From positions 1-15,055 of the forward strand of contig CAYSIX010000088.1 in NCBI GenBank assembly GCA_964431205.1: a stretch of DNA of 15,055 bases, written 5' to 3'. The position numbers and the translations under genes are program-made. Each line of letters begins with the position of its first letter. Position 1 is the stretch's first letter. This document shows, in pieces, positions 1-6,788 of the stretch. This DNA is from CAYSIX01 sp964431205 (GTDB lineage Bacteria; Planctomycetota; Phycisphaerae; Phycisphaerales; Phycisphaeraceae). The notes under the pieces were generated by a model. The model saw only the letters and a list, made by a program, of their open reading frames with translations, ran no database searches and was not told the origin of the DNA.

Positions 1-450
1 GTACTGGGTCTCCCGGACGTCGCCGGCGCCGAGGCGTGAGGCGAAGAAGACGAAGTCGTAGGTGGTGGCGCCGGAGGCGTCGAGGCCGGTGAAGGTGAGG
101 TTGGCCAGGGGCAGGGGCGCGTCCTGGTTGAAGTTGCTGGTGTGGCCGAAGAGGTTGTCGCGGGTGGCCTGGGCGTCGAAGAGGGAGGCGTCGCCGCCGG
201 GGCTCTGGGTGCCGCTCTGGTTGGACCCGGGGTTGAACCCGCTGGTGGTCAGGCCGAGGCCCGTGCCCGAGCCGTTGGTGTCGATGGCGTTGAAGATCGG
301 GTTCTGGGCCTGTGTGACGTTGTTGTAGTTGCCCGCGGTGGGTTGGTTGGTTTCACCGAAGTCGAACAGCAAGGTCGCCGCCGTGGCGCCGCCCGCCCAG
401 AGCGAACCGGTGATCATCGCGGCCGTAACGATCAGACTCAAACGTTTCAT
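1..450 (-). CDS. Secreted protein of unknown function, 5' part only (runs off window start)
   Basis: An open frame of 150 codons starts at the ATG complementary to 448-450 and continues past base 1, so the C-terminus is missing. The start is supported by a GGGAGGA ribosome-binding site about 6 nt upstream (complement of 457-463). The first 24 or so residues form a signal peptide: MKRLSL, a hydrophobic core, then GGATAA. The mature part begins TLLFDFGETNQPTAGNYNNV, a kind of opening often seen in planctomycete and verrucomicrobial PEP-CTERM surface proteins, and is rich in Asn, Thr and Gly, suggesting a beta-sandwich. A PEP-CTERM tail is expected but would lie outside the window. The gene lies downstream of the LacI-type regulator on the same strand, so it is a plausible target of it. 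That the reading frame is real is fairly sure; its function is not recognised. Confidence 0.75.
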   Translation of the reverse strand, partial: MKRLSLIVTAAMITGSLWAGGATAATLLFDFGETNQPTAGNYNNVTQAQNPIFNAIDTNGSGTGLGLTTSGFNPGSNQSGTQSPGGDASLFDAQATRDNLFGHTSNFNQDAPLPLANLTFTGLDASGATTYDFVFFASRLGAGDVRETQY

Positions 451-482
451 AATCCATCCTCCCAAAGTGAAGGTGACGCAGC

Positions 483-507
483 CGGCGCACGAACCGTTCG
501 TGCGCCG
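483..507 (-). other. Perfect 11-bp hairpin in the regulator/secreted-protein spacer
   Basis: CGGCGCACGAA at 483-493 and TTCGTGCGCCG at 497-507 are perfect inverse complements around a 3-nt loop. The hairpin sits between the LacI-type gene and the secreted protein gene, about 33 nt upstream of the latter's start. It has no T tract on the minus strand, so it is not a standard intrinsic terminator. It could be a transcript-processing or stabilising stem, or a protein-binding palindrome. Confidence 0.5.
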
Positions 508-523
508 AAGCAGAAAAGGTTGT

Positions 524-533
524 CTCACGTGAG
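524..533. promoter_or_regulatory. CG-centred palindrome CTCACGTGAG, candidate LacI-family operator
   Basis: CTCACGTGAG is a perfect 10-bp palindrome with CG at its centre, the symmetry typical of LacI-family operators. It lies in the 140-nt spacer between the LacI-type regulator and the secreted protein gene, upstream of the latter. No convincing -35/-10 pair was found next to it, so the operator role is inference from position and symmetry only. Confidence 0.3.
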
Positions 534-590
534 CGCAAACAAGAATCTCCCATCCCCGATCCGATCCGGCGTCAAGCGCGGCGGGCGTTA

Positions 591-1634
591 TCAGCCCGGC
601 TCACGCATCGGCGCACCGCCCGGCTGGATCCGCACCGGCCGCGCCGGCGGCACGGCCGTGGTCTGATTGATCTCCAGCGTCGGCTGCAACACCCGGCGCA
701 GCGGCGGCAACGCTTCGCCACGCACCCGACGCCCCAGCCACCGGCCCGCCTCCAGCCCCAGCTCCTCCGTCGGCTGGCACACCGCCGTCAGCAGCGGGTG
801 CACCTGCCGCCTCATGTTCCCGTCGTCAAACCCGACGATCGACAACTGCTCCGGCACCGACACGCCCACCGCGTGCGCCCGGCAAAGCGCCCCCACCGCG
901 GGAAACGGGTCGGTGAAGTAGATCGCCGTCGGTGGCTCGCGCCGGCTGAGCAGCTCGTTGAACGCGTGCTCGCCACCCTCCCGCGTCGGCTGGGTCTGCA
1001 CGATCAGCTCGTCCCGCAGCGGCACGCCGTTGGCTTCCAGGGCCCGCGCGTAGCCGTCGCGCCGGTTGCTGTGGTCGTGGTCCTCGTGGCGCGGCAGGGC
1101 CAGCGCGATCCGCTCGTGTCCGAGGTGGATCAGGTGCTCGACCGCGCGCTGGCTCTGCTGGGTCGAGTCGCAGCACACGAAGCTCACGCGCGGCGAGTCG
1201 AAGTCGTCGGCGATCATGACGCTGGCGAAGCCCTCGGCGGCGACCTGTTCGCAGACCTCGCGGTACGCGGTGTAGGCCTGCATCACCACGCCGCGCAGCC
1301 CACGCCGGGTGAAGAAGTCGGTGTAGGTCTCCTCGGGCGTCTTGTCCCGCTGGACATTGACCAGTTGCAGGTCGAGCTTGGCCAGCTCCAGGCCCTCGCG
1401 GATGCCGTTGATCAGCAGGCAGTCGTAGAGCGACAGCGGGGCGCCGGCGGCGGTGACGTAGCCGATGCAGACATCCGCGCGCGGGCCTGCCGTGGCGACG
1501 TAACCGGCCTGGTTGGCGGCTCGGAGCACGCGGCGGCGGGTGTCGGCGCTGATCCCGGGGTGGCTCTTGAGCGCCCGAGAGACGGTCGCCGCCGACACGC
1601 CCGTTTTCTTCGCGATGTCTCGGACAGAGGGCAT
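591..1634 (-). CDS. LacI-family transcriptional regulator
   Basis: The 347-residue product has the usual LacI-family length and order. The N-terminal helix-turn-helix is at about residues 2-22 (PSVRDIAKKTGVSAATVSRA), followed by the hinge region (GISADTRRRVLRAANQAGY). From about residue 60 comes a periplasmic-binding-protein-like sensor domain with the family signatures HLIHLGHERIALALP and LSIVGFDD, ending in a CQP segment. The start was placed at the ATG complementary to 1632-1634 because the helix-turn-helix begins directly there. A start 51 codons further upstream is open but would lie upstream of the promoter at 1683-1711 and would add an unrelated basic stretch. No strong ribosome-binding site is visible. 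Family members bind palindromic operators and release them, or bind them, on sugar binding. The likely target is the secreted protein gene immediately downstream. The effector is not deducible. Confidence 0.93.
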   Translation of the reverse strand: MPSVRDIAKKTGVSAATVSRALKSHPGISADTRRRVLRAANQAGYVATAGPRADVCIGYVTAAGAPLSLYDCLLINGIREGLELAKLDLQLVNVQRDKTPEETYTDFFTRRGLRGVVMQAYTAYREVCEQVAAEGFASVMIADDFDSPRVSFVCCDSTQQSQRAVEHLIHLGHERIALALPRHEDHDHSNRRDGYARALEANGVPLRDELIVQTQPTREGGEHAFNELLSRREPPTAIYFTDPFPAVGALCRAHAVGVSVPEQLSIVGFDDGNMRRQVHPLLTAVCQPTEELGLEAGRWLGRRVRGEALPPLRRVLQPTLEINQTTAVPPARPVRIQPGGAPMREPG

Positions 1635-1682
1635 AGACGCGTGTGCTGAAGGGATCACGCCGAATCGTGAAACAGTATCGTA

Positions 1683-1711
1683 ACAGTAACGAATCATATG
1701 GTTCCTGTCAA
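1683..1711 (-). promoter_or_regulatory. Sigma-70-type promoter of the LacI-family gene
   Basis: On the minus strand a perfect TTGACA (complement of 1706-1711) is followed, after 17 nt, by TACTGT (complement of 1683-1688), which keeps the key TA and final T of the -10 box. Transcription would start around 1676, giving a leader of about 40 nt to the chosen ATG. The region is an AT-rich island in otherwise GC-rich DNA. Direct copies of the short string GTTAC downstream of the -35 box could belong to an autoregulatory operator, but no clean palindrome was found. Confidence 0.6.
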
Positions 1712-2023
1712 GGCGTTTGGTCGCGCGCTTGTTACGGCGCCCGCCGTCGCCGCGGGGGCTCGCCGTGCCCGCCTGTCCTATATTCATCCGATTAATCCGG
1801 GCTAAATTGACTCAACGGTGGCCTTGGCGGGCGCCGCTGGCATGGTGGCGCGCCCTCGGAACCTCGTGCAACAGAAATGAGGCATTGCCGGTGCATAGGG
1901 GCCGCAAGCGGGCGCCGGCCGGATGCCGCGGCGCGGACCATCTGCTCGATGATCCGCCCGCCTTCCCAGCCCCGGCCCCGCGGTGGAACCGGCGGCGAAA
2001 TCCATGACGGGCTGTAAATGGCG
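1712..2023. other. Divergent intergenic region, no gene recognised
   Basis: This stretch separates the minus-strand regulator promoter from the plus-strand promoter at 2024. Short open frames exist on both strands but none has a ribosome-binding site, a recognisable product or a consistent codon pattern. An imperfect GC-rich stem with a bulge can be drawn at 1829-1855 (GGCGC/GCGCC arms). Nothing else convincing was seen. Confidence 0.4.
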
Positions 2024-2058
2024 TTGATTTTTCAGCTCGAGGGGGTATTGTTATATAA
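2024..2058 (+). promoter_or_regulatory. Promoter of unit A with overlapping GTTATATAA element
   Basis: TTGATT at 2024-2029 and TATTGT at 2046-2051, 16 nt apart, form a plausible sigma-70-type promoter about 40 nt upstream of the chosen start of the next gene. The -10 box runs straight into TTATATAA, giving TATTGTTATATAA at 2046-2058. The same arrangement, TACAGTTATATAA, occurs at 5385-5397 in front of unit B. This suggests a common operator or a special promoter form. The hexamers are read directly from the sequence; the shared control is inference. Confidence 0.5.
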
Positions 2059-2091
2059 GAGTAGATGATCTTAAGAATGAGAGAGTGCAAC

Positions 2092-3366
2092 ATGCATGGT
2101 TTCCAAGTGAATTCGACCGTGGCGGCGCTCGTCGTCGCTGGCCTTGTGGCGCCGTGGGCCGCGGCTCAGGACGAGAACCTGCTGGTCCGTGACCCGTTCC
2201 TCGTCGGCGACGATCCCGACCAGGGCCAGTACGAGGCCGGCGCCCTGCGTGCGCAGGGTCCGCAGGGCATCCTCGGCGAGCGCGACGAAACCGTCTGGGG
2301 TGGCAACACCTCCAACTTCCTGGTTCAGGAAGATTCGCTGAGCATCGACGCGGCCGGCTACGGCGCCTCGACGGGGGGGCGCGTGGACGCCATCGGCGTC
2401 GCCGGCGACACCGAGCTGACCCGCTGGGTCGTTCGCGGCCTCGAGCCGCCGACCAGCGAGATTTTTTACATGAGCGCCCTGATCAACCGCGGCAGCGGCC
2501 TGGGCGTCGACGAGGAACCCGCCCCGGTCAACCCCGGCTCCTACGTCCTCACCGGGTTCACCAACCCCATGATCAACGGCGCCCTGCTCGACGATCCGGC
2601 CGGCGGCGACGGCAACATGTTCGGCCTGACCTGGGGCTTCGGCGGCAACGACGCGGGCGGTTACGACGTGATCGTCCGCCATCGCCGCCGCACGGAGGTC
2701 GGCTCCAACGACGACATCCGCCCGCACAACGACGTGCTGCTTGCCGACGCCGCCGCCGATCAGACCTACCTCGTCGTGCTCAAGTTCGAGTTCAACAACG
2801 TCGAGAACCTGACCGAGTCGTTCGGCAACGACACGGTCACGTACTGGGTCGGCGGCGACGGCACGGGCTTCGACGTCAGCTCCGAGCAGCAGGCCACCGC
2901 CACCGCCGAGGCCACCGGCACGCTGACCAACTTCGGGTTCAACACCGACAACGACCTGCGCCACGCCCTGTTCGCCCAGCGCGCTTACGAGGCCGAGGAC
3001 GCCCGCTTCGACGAGCTGCGCCTGGGCACGACGTTCGAGTCGGTCGTGACCGGCCCGAGCGCCGCCATCCCCGGCGACGCCGACGGTGACGGCGACGTGG
3101 ACGCGTTCGACCTCGGCCTCTGGCAGACGCAGTTCGGCATGAGCGGCGAAGGGCTGAGCGCCGACTTCGACGCCGACGGCGACGTCGATGCCTTCGACCT
3201 GGGCATCTGGCAGATCAACTTCGGCACGGGGCTGGACGGGAACGCCGTGCCCGAGCCGGCCGCCGCGAGTTTGTTTGCTCTGTCCGCGCTCGGCCTGGCG
3301 CGACGCCGACACCGCACGCCCGCGCCGGCGAACCCACGACGCACCCTCATCAAGGATTTTAAATGA
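2092..3366 (+). CDS. Secreted dockerin-like repeat protein with PEP-CTERM tail
   Basis: With the chosen ATG the product has 424 residues. Residues 1-25 form a signal peptide ending PWAAA before QDEN. Residues 26-325 are an acidic, Gly/Asp/Asn-rich domain, probably a beta-sandwich, that I do not recognise. Residues 326-384 hold two dockerin-like calcium-binding repeats, each with a DxDGDVDAFDLG core. PEP starts at residue 387, followed by a hydrophobic stretch and ARRRHR. The protein is probably exported and its tail processed by an exosortase system encoded elsewhere. In-frame ATGs at 2065 and 2077 are possible, but the one at 2092 has a GAGAGAG site at a good distance and gives the best signal peptide. 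Unusually, 16 residues follow the basic cluster; their codons contain the ATCAAGGA site and the ATGA overlap of the next gene. Confidence 0.85.
   Translation: MHGFQVNSTVAALVVAGLVAPWAAAQDENLLVRDPFLVGDDPDQGQYEAGALRAQGPQGILGERDETVWGGNTSNFLVQEDSLSIDAAGYGASTGGRVDAIGVAGDTELTRWVVRGLEPPTSEIFYMSALINRGSGLGVDEEPAPVNPGSYVLTGFTNPMINGALLDDPAGGDGNMFGLTWGFGGNDAGGYDVIVRHRRRTEVGSNDDIRPHNDVLLADAAADQTYLVVLKFEFNNVENLTESFGNDTVTYWVGGDGTGFDVSSEQQATATAEATGTLTNFGFNTDNDLRHALFAQRAYEAEDARFDELRLGTTFESVVTGPSAAIPGDADGDGDVDAFDLGLWQTQFGMSGEGLSADFDADGDVDAFDLGIWQINFGTGLDGNAVPEPAAASLFALSALGLARRRHRTPAPANPRRTLIKDFK
3091..3225 (+). repeat. Two 48-nt dockerin-like coding repeats
   Basis: Units at 3091-3138 and 3178-3225 each encode GDVDAFDLGxWQxxFG and start 87 nt (29 residues) apart. 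The DxDGDVDxFD loops resemble EF-hand-type calcium sites as in dockerins. The units are close to the pair at 7920-8060 in another gene at the DNA level. In cellulosomal bacteria dockerins bind cohesins, but no cohesin is visible here, so the partner is unknown. Confidence 0.75.
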
Positions 3367-4196
3367 TGACACGCACGCGCATCGCCCCAGACCGTCACGC
3401 CCCCCGGGCGTTCACCCTCATCGAGCTGCTGGTGGTGATCTCGATCATCGCCCTGCTGATCGGGATCCTCCTGCCGGCGCTCGGCGCGGCGCGCAGCGTC
3501 GCCCGCACGACCCAGTGCCTCTCGAACATCCGCGGCCTGGGCACGGCGCTGTTCAACTATGGCGTCGATCACGATGGCCAGTTCCCCGAGAACAGCAGCA
3601 ACGCCGACACGTGGTGGTTCGAAGAGCGGGTGATCGCCGATTACTTCCCCGGTGACGTGACGCTGGCGTCCGGCACGATCGGTGGGCTGGCGCTGCCGTG
3701 CCCGGACGATGACGACGCGGCACGGTCGTACGCGATGAACTTCTACGCCAGCAGCAATCCTTCGCCCGACCGTGAGAGCTTCGCGTCGCAGGCGGAGTTT
3801 TTCGACGGGGCGTCACCGAAAGCCTCACAACTGATCCTGGCGTTCGAGCACTGGTCGGTGTTCCAGGCCGCGGGCCAATGGTTCGCGGCGCCGTGGCAGG
3901 ACACCAGCGGGAGCCCGACGCCGTATCAGCATTTTGTGGACAAGCCGTACTCGGCGGCGAACGGCCGCAAGGGTCCGGGCCCGGCGGACAGCCGGATCGA
4001 TTACTCGCGGCATGCCGACACGCCGGACCCGAAGCGGGCGGAGGGGATCGTCAACTTCGTGTACGCCGACGGTCACGCCGCCAGCCGTTCCGACGACGAC
4101 CTGGTGGACCGCGCGGCGAGGAAGAGCACGTACGATTCGCTGTGGTCGCCGGCGGACCGTCGGATCGAGGAGGGCGGCCAGCCGGGCCGGCGGTGA
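3363..4196 (+). CDS. Pseudopilin-like protein with type II secretion/type IV pilin methylation motif
   Basis: The 277-residue product starts with a short basic leader (16 residues ending APRA), then FTLIE and a hydrophobic helix (LLVVISIIALLIGILLPALG). This is the prepilin peptidase cleavage and N-methylation site, with Phe17 at +1 and the essential Glu21 at +5; Ala rather than the usual Gly stands at -1. The C-terminal part has RHADTP and VNFVYADGH, the H-X9-DG-type signature of planctomycete pseudopilins, followed by STYDSLWSPADR. The gene overlaps the upstream gene by ATGA and shares its transcript. ATCAAGGA at 3349-3356 serves as the ribosome-binding site. Such proteins are usually minor pilins or type II secretion pseudopilins in the inner membrane and periplasm. 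The exact role is unknown. It is a paralogue of the gene at 8332. Confidence 0.9.
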   Translation: MMTRTRIAPDRHAPRAFTLIELLVVISIIALLIGILLPALGAARSVARTTQCLSNIRGLGTALFNYGVDHDGQFPENSSNADTWWFEERVIADYFPGDVTLASGTIGGLALPCPDDDDAARSYAMNFYASSNPSPDRESFASQAEFFDGASPKASQLILAFEHWSVFQAAGQWFAAPWQDTSGSPTPYQHFVDKPYSAANGRKGPGPADSRIDYSRHADTPDPKRAEGIVNFVYADGHAASRSDDDLVDRAARKSTYDSLWSPADRRIEEGGQPGRR

Positions 4197-4233
4197 GCGT
4201 TCGTTGTGAGCGAGCGGTGCGGGATGAGCGGTT

Positions 4234-5343
4234 ATGATGAAGACGATGCCAGAGCTGGAGCCCGTGGTCGCCGAGCGAGGCCGGCCGCTGTACGAGTCGG
4301 TCAAGTCGTCGTTGATCCGCGCGATCGACGCGGGGCACTTTCCCCCGGGGCAGCGGATGCCCAGCACCAAGGAGCTGAGCAAGCAGATGTCGGTGTCGCT
4401 GGTCACGGCGCACCGGGCGTTGCAGGAGCTGGTGACGGTGGGGGTGCTCGAGCGGGCCCAGGGTCGCGGCACGTACGTGGTCGATCGGGCGGACCGGCCG
4501 ACGCTGCGTCGGCGTCTGGGGCTGATGCTGCACCGGGAGGCGTCGCTGGCGGACTATTATCACAGCCAGATCCTCGAGGGGATGCGTCAGGCGGCGCGTG
4601 AACACGGGGCGGAGCTGCACATCCTGCACTTCGAGACGGGGCAGAAGCCGGGGTGCGAGGGGTACCTGTTCCTGAACCCGCTTCCGGAGGAGATCGGGCA
4701 GGTGCTCTCGCGGACGGGGACGAAGACGGCGGCGCTGGTCGTCGGCGCGCGGTCGCCGCTGGCGAACGTGCCCTCGGTCGACGTGGACAACGTGGAGCTG
4801 GCGGCCGAGGCGGTCGAGCACCTGTACCACCTGGGGCACCGTCGGATCGGGTACGTCGGCGGGGCCGAGCAGCTCAGCAACAGCCGGGACCGCCACGAGG
4901 GGTTCCGCCGGGTGTGCAAGCGGCTGGGGCTGCCGATCGATACGCGGTACGAGGTCGAGGCGGCGGGCTGGCGTCTGAGCGCCCAGGAGAAGCTGCGGCT
5001 GTCGCGTCTGCTGAGCGGATCGGCGGCGCCGACGGCGGTGTTCGCGGGGGGTTACTACCTGGCGTTGGACGTGTACGAGATCGCGGGGACGATCGGCCGG
5101 CCGATCCCGCGGGCGCTGTCGGTGGTGGGGGTGGACGACCCGCCGAGCGCGGCGCACCTGTCGCCGGCGTTGACGACGCTGCGCCAGCCGCTGGTGCACC
5201 TGGGTCACACGGCGGTGGCGCTGATGAGCGAGGCGTTGGCGGGCGGCGAGCCGGTGCGGGGCCAGGCGTTGCGGCCGGAGCTGATCATCCGCCAGTCTTC
5301 GGGGGCGCCGCGGGCGGACGGGGCGAGGCCTGAACCGGACTAA
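4234..5343 (+). CDS. GntR-type winged helix fused to LacI-type sugar sensor domain, transcriptional regulator
   Basis: The 369-residue product has a GntR-type winged helix at about residues 18-83 (GQRMPSTKELSKQM, then TAHRALQELVTVGVLERAQGRGTYV). From about residue 93 comes a LacI/periplasmic-binding-protein sensor domain with HLYHLGHRRIGYVGG, LSVVGVDDPPSA and LTTLRQP. This layout is that of AraR-type regulators, which respond to sugars. It starts 37 nt after the pseudopilin gene without a visible promoter, so it is probably in the same operon. ATGs at 4234, 4237 and 4246 are all possible, and the ribosome-binding site does not decide between them. The gene immediately precedes the unit B promoter at 5362, making unit B and unit A the obvious targets. 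The third codon position is mostly G, unlike the flanking secreted protein genes, which favour C. Confidence 0.92.
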   Translation: MMKTMPELEPVVAERGRPLYESVKSSLIRAIDAGHFPPGQRMPSTKELSKQMSVSLVTAHRALQELVTVGVLERAQGRGTYVVDRADRPTLRRRLGLMLHREASLADYYHSQILEGMRQAAREHGAELHILHFETGQKPGCEGYLFLNPLPEEIGQVLSRTGTKTAALVVGARSPLANVPSVDVDNVELAAEAVEHLYHLGHRRIGYVGGAEQLSNSRDRHEGFRRVCKRLGLPIDTRYEVEAAGWRLSAQEKLRLSRLLSGSAAPTAVFAGGYYLALDVYEIAGTIGRPIPRALSVVGVDDPPSAAHLSPALTTLRQPLVHLGHTAVALMSEALAGGEPVRGQALRPELIIRQSSGAPRADGARPEPD

Positions 5344-5361
5344 TTTGGCGCGGGAATATGG

Positions 5362-5398
5362 TTGACGACCTTGTAAGCCCGTGGTACAGTTATATAAC
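5362..5398 (+). promoter_or_regulatory. Promoter of unit B with overlapping palindrome GTTATATAAC
   Basis: TTGACG at 5362-5367 and TACAGT at 5385-5390, 17 nt apart, match four or five positions of each sigma-70 hexamer. The last two bases of the -10 box begin the perfect 10-bp palindrome GTTATATAAC (5389-5398), which would cover the transcription start. A repressor bound there would block initiation. The regulator gene that ends 18 nt upstream is the natural candidate. Promoter reading is direct; the operator role is inference. Confidence 0.6.
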
Positions 5399-5593
5399 CA
5401 TCGAGAATTTTGAGGGAAAACCTCCACGGACGGCTTGATCAAGGAAGGGCGTGCCGTGTGAGACTGGGTGGGCTGGGTCTGGCCCTTTCGGAGATGTGCC
5501 AGGATCACAGATGATCGATTGACGGTTGGATTTGAAGCGAAAATCGGCGTTTCGATTTCGCGGTTGACCATTCTGAGAAGAGAGGAGAGACAA
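5399..5593 (+). promoter_or_regulatory. Long untranslated leader of unit B with small stems and a possible leader peptide
   Basis: If transcription starts near 5396, about 195 nt precede the first gene. The stretch contains small stems (GAGG/CCTC at about 5412-5424; GCGAAAATCG with CGATTTCGC at about 5537-5562, with one bulge). It also holds a 23-codon open frame, GTG 5451 to TGA 5520-5522, preceded by AAGGAAGGG at 5441-5449. No known riboswitch class was recognised. An in-frame ATG at 5468 would extend the next protein by 42 residues, but it lacks a ribosome-binding site and would bury the signal peptide. Confidence 0.4.
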
Positions 5594-6637
5594 ATGATTG
5601 CACGTATCGCAGCGTTCGCGCTCTGTGTGGCGGTGGCGCCGACCGCACTGGGCCAGTTGGAGCTGGCGCCGTTGACGAGCTTCGGCGGTGACGGCTGGCT
5701 CGCGCCGGGCGAGTCGGACTTCAACGACCAGACCAACGCCACCGTCCGCGGCATCGCCTACAACCCGATGACCAACAACGTCTACGTCGTGGACCGCGAC
5801 GGCGGGCTGAACATCGAGGTCCGCAACGGCGACACCGGCGCCCTGGTCGACACCCTGGACACCACGGGCATCACCGGCGGGACCTTCACCGGCAACATGA
5901 TCGGCGTCGGGGGCGACGGGGCCATCTACATGGGCAACCTCGTCGTCGGCGACGGGTTCAAGGTCTACCGCTGGGCGGACGAGAGCTCGGCCCCGACCGT
6001 CGCGTTCGACGACCTGACCGGCCGCGACCGCACCGGCGACTCCTTCGCCGTCCTCGGCTCGGGCGCCGACACGCAGATCGTCTCCAGCGGCGGCAGCGGT
6101 GACAACGGGTTCTTCCACCTGACCACCGCCGACGGGACGAGCTTCACCGGCTCCAACGTCACGCCGACCAGCGGCCCGGCCAACGGCGCCTTCCGCCTCG
6201 GCATCGACTTCGCCAACGAGGACAACGTCATCGGCACCCAGGCCGGCGCCGTGCTGAGCCTGGCCCCGACCGCCGGCGGCGACGGCCAGACCTTCGCCCT
6301 CAACGCCGCCAGCGAAACCATCATCGGCCACTACATCCCCGGCAACGTCCTGGTGACCGTCGACTTCAACTCCAACGACGTCCGCCTCTACGACTCCAGC
6401 GATCTGTCGGCCCTGACCAGCACCGGCTTCCTCGACCTGGAGAACCTGACCGACGCGGTCGTCTCCAACGGCAACGGCGTCGGTGAGGTCGCCCTGGGCG
6501 AGGGCCCGGACGGCGTGCTGCGTGTCTACGCCCTGAACGCCAACAACGGCATTCAGGCGTTCCAGGTCATCCCCGAGCCGGCGTCGCTGGCGCTGCTCGG
6601 CCTGGGCGCGGTCGCCGGCCTGCGGCGCCGCCGCTGA
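5594..6637 (+). CDS. Secreted PEP-CTERM protein, probably beta-propeller-like
   Basis: The 347-residue product begins with a signal peptide of about 20 residues (MIARIAAFALCVAV, ending ALG before QLEL). The body contains several segments of propeller type, such as VRGIAYNPMTNNVYVVDRDG, IGVGGDGAIYMGNL and GVLRVYALN, suggesting repeated four-stranded sheets. PEP begins at residue 327, followed by the hydrophobic stretch ASLALLGLGAVAGL and RRRR at the very end, a textbook PEP-CTERM tail for exosortase-dependent processing. The start was chosen for its strong AGAGGAGAGA ribosome-binding site just upstream and because it begins the signal peptide. It is the first gene of unit B, and a hairpin terminator candidate follows it at 6659-6691. 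The ligand or surface role is not recognised. Confidence 0.86.
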   Translation: MIARIAAFALCVAVAPTALGQLELAPLTSFGGDGWLAPGESDFNDQTNATVRGIAYNPMTNNVYVVDRDGGLNIEVRNGDTGALVDTLDTTGITGGTFTGNMIGVGGDGAIYMGNLVVGDGFKVYRWADESSAPTVAFDDLTGRDRTGDSFAVLGSGADTQIVSSGGSGDNGFFHLTTADGTSFTGSNVTPTSGPANGAFRLGIDFANEDNVIGTQAGAVLSLAPTAGGDGQTFALNAASETIIGHYIPGNVLVTVDFNSNDVRLYDSSDLSALTSTGFLDLENLTDAVVSNGNGVGEVALGEGPDGVLRVYALNANNGIQAFQVIPEPASLALLGLGAVAGLRRRR

Positions 6638-6658
6638 TCGGTTCATCGTTCCTCCAGT

Positions 6659-6691
6659 CCGGTCCGGGGCCTGACGGCTCCGGGCCGGTTT
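6659..6691 (+). terminator. GC-rich 13-bp hairpin with short T run, probable terminator or attenuator
   Basis: CCGGTCCGGGGCC at 6659-6671 pairs with GGCTCCGGGCCGG at 6676-6688 (two G-T wobbles, loop TGAC), followed by TTT. It lies 21 nt after the stop of the PEP-CTERM gene. The short T run suggests partial termination. This would make the first gene more abundant than the rest of unit B. Confidence 0.6.
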
Positions 6692-6696
6692 GCATC

Positions 6697-6763
6697 GGGC
6701 CGCCGCGAGGCGGCCCACGACCAGGGCCTGACGTGGATCGGGAAGCGGGCGCCGTCGGCGCCC
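6697..6763 (+). other. Two further perfect hairpins upstream of the next gene
   Basis: GGGCCGCC at 6697-6704 and GGCGGCCC at 6709-6716 form an 8-bp stem closed by GCGA, a stable GNRA tetraloop. GGGCGCC at 6747-6753 and GGCGCCC at 6757-6763 form a 7-bp stem with loop GTC. Neither has a T tract. With the hairpin at 6659 they make three stems in about 105 nt, ending 26 nt before the next start codon. Confidence 0.45.
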
Positions 6764-6788
6764 ACCAGAAGAGAAAGGGAGGACTTGT

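Noticed and set aside
1635..1787. An N-terminal extension of 51 residues on the LacI-family protein
   Set aside because: The helix-turn-helix begins at the ATG at 1634, and the promoter at 1683-1711 lies inside the extension.
1829..1855. Structured RNA in the divergent intergenic region
   Set aside because: The stem is short and bulged, and such GC-rich pairing is expected by chance at this composition. No promoter or terminator frames it.
2071..3372. A 433-codon open frame on the minus strand opposite the dockerin/PEP-CTERM gene
   Set aside because: It mirrors the GC-rich codon pattern of the plus-strand gene, has a low-complexity Val/Gly/Ala-rich product and no ribosome-binding site. The plus-strand frame has a signal peptide and recognised C-terminal modules.
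5468..5593. An N-terminal extension of 42 residues on the PEP-CTERM protein from ATG 5468
   Set aside because: There is no ribosome-binding site at 5468, and it would place the signal peptide internally. The ATG at 5594 has a strong site.
4051..5754. A 567-codon minus-strand open frame spanning the GntR/LacI regulator
   Set aside because: Its product is dominated by Arg, Pro, Gln and His without domains, and the opposite strand encodes a clear regulator. It is an antisense shadow.
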